Source: Acetobacter suratthaniensis (lineage in GTDB: Bacteria; Pseudomonadota; Alphaproteobacteria; Acetobacterales; Acetobacteraceae). From it: a DNA stretch of 64,000 nt. Where the stretch lies: contig NZ_JAFVMG010000008.1 of the NCBI RefSeq assembly GCF_017377745.1, forward strand, positions 62,001 through 126,000. Reading direction: 5' to 3'. The position numbers and the translations under genes are program-made. Of the stretch, positions 57,768 to 64,000 are shown in pieces (position 1 is the first letter of the stretch; each line of letters opens with the position of its first letter). Under the pieces are notes generated by a model. That model did no database searches. It saw nothing but the letters and a program-made list of their open reading frames with translations, and had not been told where the DNA came from.

Positions 57768-60700
57768 TTGACGCAAGCCCCGCCGCCAGACACCAGCCGC
57801 CTGCGTATTGTCCGCACACGGCGCGCCTACAGCCGCTGGGCGGCCGACCAGACATTCGAGGATTACGCGCTGCGCTTTACGGCGCGCAAGGCGCGGGCGG
57901 CCACCCCCATGCGCGCGGCCCTGACAGCGCTTGGCTCCACCTCTTTTCTAGCACTCGAAGCGATGGGCGGCACGCTTACGCTGGCCTTCGGCTTTGCCAA
58001 CACGCTACTGGCCACCCTGCTGGCCACGGTGGTCATTTTCTGCATTACCCTGCCCCTGTGTGTGGCTGCGGGGCGGGCGGGGCTGGATATAGACCTGCTG
58101 ACACGCGGCACCGGGTTCGGTTATATCGGCTCCACCATCACCTCGGTTATTTACGCCAGTTTCACGTTCATTTTTTTCGGGCTGGAGGCCGCCATTCTGG
58201 CGGGTACGCTGCACGCCCTGCTGGGCATGCCACTGTGGCTTGCGTATCTGGGCTGCTCGGTCATCATCATTCCGCTGGTGACATGGGGCATAACTTTCAT
58301 CGCACGCTTTCAGATCGCGACCCTGCCTGTCTGGCTTGCGCTCAACCTCATCCCCCTGGCTGCCCTTTTGATCACCAATCCCGCTCTTGTGCCGGGCTGG
58401 GTGCGTTTTACCGGCCTTACCCCGGCACTGGGGGATATTAACGCCATTGCCATAGGCAGCGCGGCCTCGGTCATTATCGTGCTGGTCTGCCAGAGTGCGG
58501 AACAAATTGATTTTCTGCGCTTCCTGCCCGAGCAAACACCCCAGAACCGTCGCGGCTGGTGGGTGGCGCTGGTTCTGGGCGGGCCGGGCTGGGTGGTGCT
58601 GGACGCCTTCAAGATCATGGCTGGCTCCCTGCTGGCATGGACCGTGCTACAGGCCGGTTTTTCAGCAGCGCAGGCGGCCCAGCCGGGGCTGATGTACTGG
58701 CTGGCATGGAGCACCTGCGTGCCCCCCCAGCTTGCCGCCGGGCTGACGGTCGCACTGGTGGCGCTCTCGCAGATCAAAATCAACATCACCAACGCCTATG
58801 CCGGATCACTCGCATGGTCGAACTTCTTCTCCCGCCTGACGCACACGCATCCGGGCCGGGTTTTTTACGTGCTTTTCAACATCGCCATTGCCCTGCTGCT
58901 GATGGAGGCCGGGCTGGTGAACACCATAGAAACCGGCATAACGCTCTATGCCGTGCTGGCCTGTGCATGGATCGGGGCCATTCTGGGGGATGTCACCCTG
59001 TGCAAGCCCCTTGGGCTTAGCCCCGCAGGAATAGAGTTCAAACGCGCCTTCCTGCCCGACCTCAACCTTGTCGGGCTGGGCGCATGGGCGCTGGCGGCCA
59101 CCCTTGGCTTTACCGCCCTGAGCGGTGTGGCTGGCCCGCTTGCCGCAGCCTATGCCCCTTTCATCACACTGGGGCTGGCCTGCCTGAGCGCTCCGGTTCT
59201 GGCCTATGCGACAGGTGGGCGCACTTACCTTGCCCGCCGCCCCCCACCCGACTGGAACACCCACGCACACCGAACCTGCGTCATATGCCAGCACCGCTTT
59301 GAAGCAGAGGACATGGCCCCCTGCCCGGCCTATGGCGGCACCATCTGCTCGCTCTGCTGCTCGCTGGACAGCCGCTGCCGCGACCGCTGCAAACCCGTAT
59401 CCACCCGCATGGCCGCACAGATGGCCACCCCCCTGCACCGCCTGCCGCCACGCCTGCGCCATGTCCTGACCTCACCCGGTGGGCGTTTTGCTTTTCTGCT
59501 GTGCGGTATTGTCGTCATCATGGCGCTGCTGGCACGCCAGACAGGACTGCCGTTTGACAGCACGCTGCTGATCATCTCCTTTCTGGCCAGCATAGTGGGG
59601 GCATGGCTGCTGATCATGGCGCAGGAAAGCCGCCGCACCGCCACGCGCGAAACCCTGCACCAGACCCGCCTGCTCATGAACGAAATCAGGGCGCGCCGCC
59701 GTACCGATCAGGCTTTGCAGCAGGCGCGCGAAAAGGCCGAATCCGCAAGTCTTGCCAAAACCCGTTATATCAGCGGGATCAGTCATGAAATCCGCTCACC
59801 GCTGAACGCCATCATGGGTTATATCCAGCTTTTCGAACATGACAGGCGCATTCCACCCGAACGGCTGGGAGCACTGGGTATCATGCGCGAAAGTGGCGAG
59901 CATATTACCAGCATCCTGTCTGGTCTGCTCGACATCTCACGGATCGAGGCAGGGCGGATCGAACTGCATTCCGATATGGTGGAACTGCCGGTTTTCCTTG
60001 AATCCGTTGCACAGATGATCCGTATGCAGGCACAGGCGCGCGGGCTGAACTTTCTCTGGCGGCCCGGCCCGCTGCCTGCGGTCGTCACCTGTGATGAGCA
60101 CCGCCTGCGCCAGATTTTGCTCAATCTGTTGTCCAATGCCGTCAAGTTTACACCGCAGGGTTCTGTTACCTTTTCCGCAACATGGCAGGCGCAGATCGCG
60201 GAATTTGTGATCGAGGATACGGGGCTTGGCATTTCCCTTGAAGATCAGGGCCGGATTTTCGAGCCTTTCGAACGTTCCGCCGCTACGGCCCGCATTCCCG
60301 GCACCGGACTGGGCCTGACCATTACAAAACTGCTCACCGAAATACTGGGGGCTGAACTGACATTTACCAGCACACCGGGGGTCGGTACACGCTTTCGCGT
60401 CAGGCTAATGCTACCAGACCGGCAAAACCGCCCGGCCCCGCGCCTGTCGGCTTTTCCTACCGGTTATACCGGCCCACGCCGCAGGGTGCTGATTGTTGAT
60501 GACAACCCCGAACACCGCCAGATCATGCGCGAACTGCTCGAACACTGCGGTTTTGACGTGGAGGATGTGGAAAGCGGCCCCGCCTGCCTGAGCTGGCTGG
60601 AAACCGAAAAGGCCGACCTGCTCCTGCTTGATCTGTCCATGCCGGGCATGGATGGGCGTGAACTCGCACTGCGTATTCGCGCGCAAAGAGGCACAACCCT

Positions 60701-61151
60701 GCCCATCCTGTTTCTGACTGGTAATCTGGTAGAAAGTGCAAACCGGCATGTCCCTTCTCTGGATGACTGCCCGGTCATTGGCAAACCGGTCAACCTGTCG
60801 GTGCTGCTCGACAACATCCGTCAAATTTTGTCCCTGTCATGGATCATGCCCGATACGACCGTGGGGGCAGAGCCGCATTCCCACCATGATCCAGCCTCTC
60901 TGCCAGCTATTATAGTGGACAATGCCGCCAATATCCCCGCCCGCCAGCCAGTAGGCTCCCTGCCCGCTGCTGAGCGGGCCACCCTGCTGGATGCGCTGAA
61001 CAGCGGCAATCTACGCCAGTTGAAAAACCATCTGGCACTTTTGCAGGCCAGCCGCCCAGACCTGCATGACGCCCTTGCCCCCCTTCTTGCACTGGCTGCC
61101 AGCTATCAGCTTGAAAACCTGCGCCAGCATCTGGAACACACACAGCCATGA
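57768..61151 (+). CDS. NCS1-permease/histidine kinase/receiver fusion sensor
   Basis: This 1127-residue protein starts (TTG, AGGA upstream) with a 12-span NCS1 cytosine/purine-permease-like module, about residues 25-490 (GTGFGYIGSTITSVIYASFTF, ALSQIKINITNAYAGSLAWSNFF). A cysteine-rich patch follows at about 504-541 with eight Cys in CxxC-type pairs. Two more spans lie at about 565-620. The kinase core has His673 (SGISHEIRSPLNAIMGY), N box RLRQILLNLLSNAVKF, G1 DTGLGIS and G2 GTGLGLTI. A receiver domain carries phospho-acceptor Asp955 (LLLLDLSMPGMDG). The ~150-residue helical tail has no obvious Hpt His. It probably senses a transported solute such as urea or an amide. This is inferred from position next to urtA. 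Confidence 0.9.
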   Translation: MTQAPPPDTSRLRIVRTRRAYSRWAADQTFEDYALRFTARKARAATPMRAALTALGSTSFLALEAMGGTLTLAFGFANTLLATLLATVVIFCITLPLCVAAGRAGLDIDLLTRGTGFGYIGSTITSVIYASFTFIFFGLEAAILAGTLHALLGMPLWLAYLGCSVIIIPLVTWGITFIARFQIATLPVWLALNLIPLAALLITNPALVPGWVRFTGLTPALGDINAIAIGSAASVIIVLVCQSAEQIDFLRFLPEQTPQNRRGWWVALVLGGPGWVVLDAFKIMAGSLLAWTVLQAGFSAAQAAQPGLMYWLAWSTCVPPQLAAGLTVALVALSQIKINITNAYAGSLAWSNFFSRLTHTHPGRVFYVLFNIAIALLLMEAGLVNTIETGITLYAVLACAWIGAILGDVTLCKPLGLSPAGIEFKRAFLPDLNLVGLGAWALAATLGFTALSGVAGPLAAAYAPFITLGLACLSAPVLAYATGGRTYLARRPPPDWNTHAHRTCVICQHRFEAEDMAPCPAYGGTICSLCCSLDSRCRDRCKPVSTRMAAQMATPLHRLPPRLRHVLTSPGGRFAFLLCGIVVIMALLARQTGLPFDSTLLIISFLASIVGAWLLIMAQESRRTATRETLHQTRLLMNEIRARRRTDQALQQAREKAESASLAKTRYISGISHEIRSPLNAIMGYIQLFEHDRRIPPERLGALGIMRESGEHITSILSGLLDISRIEAGRIELHSDMVELPVFLESVAQMIRMQAQARGLNFLWRPGPLPAVVTCDEHRLRQILLNLLSNAVKFTPQGSVTFSATWQAQIAEFVIEDTGLGISLEDQGRIFEPFERSAATARIPGTGLGLTITKLLTEILGAELTFTSTPGVGTRFRVRLMLPDRQNRPAPRLSAFPTGYTGPRRRVLIVDDNPEHRQIMRELLEHCGFDVEDVESGPACLSWLETEKADLLLLDLSMPGMDGRELALRIRAQRGTTLPILFLTGNLVESANRHVPSLDDCPVIGKPVNLSVLLDNIRQILSLSWIMPDTTVGAEPHSHHDPASLPAIIVDNAANIPARQPVGSLPAAERATLLDALNSGNLRQLKNHLALLQASRPDLHDALAPLLALAASYQLENLRQHLEHTQP

Positions 61152-62059
61152 CCCTGTCAGCCACCACGCGCCGCTGTATTCTTGTCATTGATGACGACCC
61201 CGGCGTGCTGGGGATCATGGATGAAAAACTGTCTGACCACGGCTATACGGTTCTGCTTGCCCAATCTGGCGCGGCAGCACTGGAAGTCGTTTCGAACACG
61301 ACACCTGACCTGATTCTGGTCGATGCCCTGATGCCGGGCATGACAGGATGGGAGGTTTGCGAAAAACTGCGCAGACACCGACAGAACGCGACAACACCGA
61401 TTATTTTCATGACTGGCCTGACCGAAACAGAGCATGTCCTGCGGGCGTTCGAGGCCGGAGCGGTAGATTACGTAACCAAACCCCTGCGGCTGGAGGAGGT
61501 TCTGGCGCGTGTGAACGTACATCTTGAGGTATCGGCCCGTATCCGGGCCACTCATGGTGCGCTGGATGATGTCGGGCGGTATTTTCTGGCCCTGAACCGT
61601 AAGGGCGATATCGTGTGGACAACCCCGCATGCGGCCCGTCTGCTGGAACACATCCCCGCCACTCTGCTGGCGGGCCTGTCCATTCCCTCGCCACTCCCCG
61701 CACCGGGCAGCATTCTGCTGCAATACCAGCGCGAAGACGATGATCTGAGCCTGATTTTTGTGGGGGCGACCGGTAACGGTATGGGAGAGGATGAACGCCT
61801 GCTGCGCATTACCACGCAGGCCCGTCAGCCTGAGCGGGTTCTACAGGACAGGCTGGGCCTGAGCGCGCGCGAGGCCGAAGTACTTTTGTGGATTTCACGC
61901 GGGAAAACCAGCCGCGACATCGCGGATATTCTGGTCGTCAGTCCACGCACGGTCGATAAACATATGGAACAGATCTACAATAAAACCGGCCTGAGCACAC
62001 GCGCGGCAGCCGCGGCCACCGCATCACGCCTGTTGCAGGAAGGGCAGGACAGGCCATAA
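61148..62059 (+). CDS. LuxR-type response regulator paired with the fused sensor kinase
   Basis: The 303-residue protein has an N-terminal receiver domain (residues ~9-130) with acidic pocket VIDDDPG, phospho-acceptor Asp59 (LILVDALMPGMTG) and the conserved Lys in DYVTKPLRLEE. A ~90-residue middle part follows (a possible PAS-like or linker region). The C-terminal LuxR/FixJ helix-turn-helix is LSAREAEVLLWISRGKTSRDIADILVVSPRTVDKHMEQIYNKTG at about residues 236-280. Its ATG overlaps the kinase stop (ATGA), so the two are a two-component pair. Likely targets are the divergent urt operon and perhaps the nearby porin. Confidence 0.93.
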   Translation: MTLSATTRRCILVIDDDPGVLGIMDEKLSDHGYTVLLAQSGAAALEVVSNTTPDLILVDALMPGMTGWEVCEKLRRHRQNATTPIIFMTGLTETEHVLRAFEAGAVDYVTKPLRLEEVLARVNVHLEVSARIRATHGALDDVGRYFLALNRKGDIVWTTPHAARLLEHIPATLLAGLSIPSPLPAPGSILLQYQREDDDLSLIFVGATGNGMGEDERLLRITTQARQPERVLQDRLGLSAREAEVLLWISRGKTSRDIADILVVSPRTVDKHMEQIYNKTGLSTRAAAAATASRLLQEGQDRP

Positions 62060-62070
62060 CAACCCTGCCC

Positions 62071-62102
62071 CGTGGGGCGCACCAGAGGGTGACGCCCCCT
62101 TT
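62071..62102 (+). terminator. candidate hairpin after the response regulator gene
   Basis: GGGGCG and CGCCCC arms with inner CACC/GGTG pairs form a strong stem at 62071-62096. Only CTTTAAGG follows, so the T-run is weak. Confidence 0.35.
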
Positions 62103-62113
62103 AAGGCCGCGTT

Positions 62114-62524
62114 TTACTGATCGTCTGAAAGGCGGGGCTGCGCGTCTGATGGTACCGTAATATTCGGGCAGAGCTTTTTCTGCTCAAGATTACGCACCTC
62201 GGACAACCTTTTTTCAAGGTCTTCAAGTTTCATATCATCCCCTTCACTGACGCCACCATGCCCGGCGGGGGTCAGGGTCATGCCATTCATGATGCCAAAA
62301 CCCGGAAGGGGATCAAACGTAACACTGAAAGCAGAGGCTTTTTCAGTCGCGGCTATGTCCTTATTCTGCCGTGCGCTGATAAGGTCGGTCAGGCGGACAT
62401 CTTCCACCACAAGATGTCGGCAGTCCATGCTCTGGAGAGACGGCGCGGCATGGGCGGCTCCCATGCCAAGGGAACAGGACAGAAAAAACGCCCCGTACAG
62501 AAAAGATCGTTTCAAGGTCTGCAC
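62114..62524 (-). CDS. small exported protein of unknown function
   Basis: The 136-residue product has a signal peptide (KRSFLYGAFFLSCSLGMGAAHA). The mature part of ~110 residues includes two cysteines (SMDCRHLVVED and KKLCPNITVPS) and an acidic helical stretch (DDMKLEDLEKRLSEVRNLEQKK). No family is recognised. The GTG at 62524 is one start; a TTG at 62515 with GGAG eight bases before it also fits. It follows the porin gene by 66 bases in the same direction and is likely co-transcribed, so it could be a periplasmic partner of the porin. That is inference. Confidence 0.6.
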   Translation of the reverse strand: MQTLKRSFLYGAFFLSCSLGMGAAHAAPSLQSMDCRHLVVEDVRLTDLISARQNKDIAATEKASAFSVTFDPLPGFGIMNGMTLTPAGHGGVSEGDDMKLEDLEKRLSEVRNLEQKKLCPNITVPSDAQPRLSDDQ

Positions 62525-62590
62525 TCCGATAAAGCCGGGATAGTCGTGCGAAACCCGGCCGGGAATTGGAACAAACGGTCTCAGACCGGA

Positions 62591-63790
62591 TCAGTACTGC
62601 AACTGCATACCCAGCAGGAACGCATTGGAGGCCCGACCGCCTGCGGGGCTGTAACGGACATAATCAAACGTAAAGCGCAGGTTATGCCCATCCATTACGT
62701 AGTTCGCACCCGCATCGAACTGTGTAGTTTTCGGATGTCCCGGCCCGTACAGATCTTTTTTGTAAATAAACTCCTGATACCGTACCAGCGGCTGCACACG
62801 CCCCCAGCCCACCCGGTAGGGAATAAGATAGGCGGTGCTGAGCAGAAAAGCCGTGCCGTTATTGATACCACCAACATTCCCGTAATCGGGGTCGCGCTGG
62901 CCATACCCCACGGCAATATCTTTCACGCCATCGGTGTAGTACTGATAATAGGCGCCCTCAAGGGTATAAACGCCGTACCGTGCGTCCTTACCAATTTTCT
63001 TTTCAAACAGGCCATCCACGTTCCAGGCCTTGTAGTCGCCTTTCTGCTGGGCTGAACCGACACCATCCACCTGATACTGCCCGGCCAGACCAATGGCCAG
63101 AATATCGGCTTTTCCGTAATAGGTGCTGGCGGTGTAATAGGCCGGAGAGGGTTCGGGATCGAGAAAATTATATTCCAGACGACCGGCAAACAGCGGGTGT
63201 TCGCCATAGTTTGAGCCACCGGGCACCCAGTTATGGCCACGGTAAATACCCGCCATATAGCGGAAACGATCCTTAAGCACCTTACCCCAGATGGTCACGC
63301 CATCATCACGGCCAGACCATGCACCGGGGTATTGCGACACCAGCGGATAAGCGTAGGTGCTGAGAAAATACGGCCCATCAAGGTTTGAACGATCACTCGG
63401 CGTCAGCATCCGGCCAAACCAGATATTGAACGCCTTCGTGGGTTCAACCTGCAAAATGCCATCCAGCACGTTCCAGTTTCCATCGCGCAGGCGTTCGAGG
63501 TTAAGCGTTGTTTTGACATAGCGGTGAAACTGCGCGCCCATGTAAACACGGAAGTCTGCGGCACTGGCGGCGTCGGAGTTGTCCTTGGTTGCGGGGTCGC
63601 GGGTCAGGTACTGGCCGCGCACACCCACACCGAGCGTAAACGACTTGTCCTTACCGAAATTAACCGTAACACCGGCCTGCGCCGGGCTGGGAAGGGACAG
63701 GCCAAGGGCCGCACAGGCGGACAATACGCCGCCACACCACATCATTTTCTTCCTGCGGCTCATAGGAAGCCGCGACACGCGCGCAATCAT
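62591..63790 (-). CDS. outer-membrane porin (beta-barrel)
   Basis: From the ATG at 63790 (AAGGAG six bases before it; 399 aa), a signal peptide ending SLPSPAQA is followed by a protein dominated by alternating beta strands with aromatic girdles (GLAGQYQVDGVG, YTLEGAYYQYYTD, RFTFDYVRYSP). It ends in an aromatic residue (GMQLQY), as outer-membrane barrels do. The general look matches bacterial porins of the phosphate-selective/short-chain-amide (FmdC) type, but the substrate is not clear from sequence. The neighbouring urea system makes an amide/urea porin possible. Other ATGs at 63796 and 63829 are less well placed. Confidence 0.8.
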   Translation of the reverse strand: MIARVSRLPMSRRKKMMWCGGVLSACAALGLSLPSPAQAGVTVNFGKDKSFTLGVGVRGQYLTRDPATKDNSDAASAADFRVYMGAQFHRYVKTTLNLERLRDGNWNVLDGILQVEPTKAFNIWFGRMLTPSDRSNLDGPYFLSTYAYPLVSQYPGAWSGRDDGVTIWGKVLKDRFRYMAGIYRGHNWVPGGSNYGEHPLFAGRLEYNFLDPEPSPAYYTASTYYGKADILAIGLAGQYQVDGVGSAQQKGDYKAWNVDGLFEKKIGKDARYGVYTLEGAYYQYYTDGVKDIAVGYGQRDPDYGNVGGINNGTAFLLSTAYLIPYRVGWGRVQPLVRYQEFIYKKDLYGPGHPKTTQFDAGANYVMDGHNLRFTFDYVRYSPAGGRASNAFLLGMQLQY

Positions 63791-63894
63791 GAACATCTCC
63801 TTGTGGCCGCACTTACCCGCTGGCGACATGGAAATATTACGGTATGTTATCGTTCTAAAGGGATGCGCGAAATTACTTAGCGCTCCGTACAGCC

Positions 63895-64000
63895 CTAGAT
63901 AAAGCCGGGCCGGGCGCGCAGGCGGCGCAATATTTCCTCATGGAAAAGCTGCGCCGGGGTCGAAAGCCGGGCCATATCGCCCGTAATGAGATAAACAAAA
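63895..64000 (-). CDS. C-terminal end of a gene that enters from the right (function not recognised)
   Basis: The last 34 codons of a leftward gene are present, ending in TAG at 63895. The translation includes VYLITGDMARLSTPAQLF and ends LRARPGFI. It looks like a real coding end (good codon usage, no stop), but the fragment is too short to assign a family. A receiver-like LITGD stretch is suggestive only. It faces the same way as the porin gene, whose start lies 105 bases downstream. Confidence 0.5.
   Translation of the reverse strand, partial: FVYLITGDMARLSTPAQLFHEEILRRLRARPGFI

Overview
The window looks like chromosomal DNA from an acetic acid bacterium (Acetobacteraceae, Acetobacter/Komagataeibacter-like alphaproteobacterium). 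The evidence is the high GC content, a permuted two-piece alphaproteobacterial tmRNA gene with an ANDN-type tag followed by an alphaproteobacterial sspB, the rimP-nusA-ylxR-infB-rbfA order, ccmAB, aroQ-accBC, ThyX instead of a visible ThyA, and an OpgC protein. Genus is an inference. No insertion sequence, prophage, integrase, CRISPR array or rRNA/tRNA gene was seen. Nearly the whole window is densely packed ordinary genes, many joined by 4-base ATGA overlaps, and several use TTG or GTG starts (gyrA, the chemoreceptor, the fused sensor kinase, Mrp).

Layout. 1-6 kb: the start of an XRE regulator behind a GNAT acetyltransferase, an exported protein of unknown function, then a leftward envelope run of htrA/degP, a FUSC-family membrane protein and two very small ORFs ending in a terminator, plus opgC. 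6-12 kb: mrp, thyX, ssrA, sspB, class I fumarase and a VOC protein. 12-18.5 kb: an exported glycoamylase-like glucanase, an ABC-F ATPase, and alr-dadA divergent from an Lrp-type regulator. 18.6-30.8 kb: an orphan chemoreceptor, cyclophilin, coaD, gyrA, then the rimP-nusA-ylxR-infB-rbfA operon. 30.9-33.8 kb: three rightward genes of unknown function built around a membrane-anchored Clp-like AAA+ ATPase. 33.8-41.9 kb: a LysR regulator, a polar amino acid ABC transporter with fused binding protein and permease, acnA and ccmAB. 42-47.8 kb: an ornithine-type decarboxylase with a long leader, a YihY protein, rlpA, and aroQ-accB-accC. 47.9-51.8 kb: a sugar MFS transporter and a TPP riboswitch with thiC. 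52-62 kb: urtABCDE (urea ABC transporter) divergent from an NCS1-permease/histidine-kinase/receiver fusion and its LuxR-type response regulator. 62-64 kb: a small exported protein, a porin, and the end of one more gene.

How parts work together. ssrA and sspB supply both the degradation tag and the adaptor that delivers tagged proteins to ClpXP. The alr-dadA pair catabolises L-alanine through D-alanine and is probably controlled by the divergent Lrp-type regulator. The kinase/response-regulator pair is divergent from the urea transporter and is the obvious candidate to control it. OpgC and the glucanase-like protein may both act on periplasmic glucans.

The two places most worth follow-up are the membrane-AAA+ cluster at 30916-33781 and the transporter-type sensor kinase with a cysteine-rich linker at 57768-61151. 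All assignments come from reading the sequence; no database search was run.
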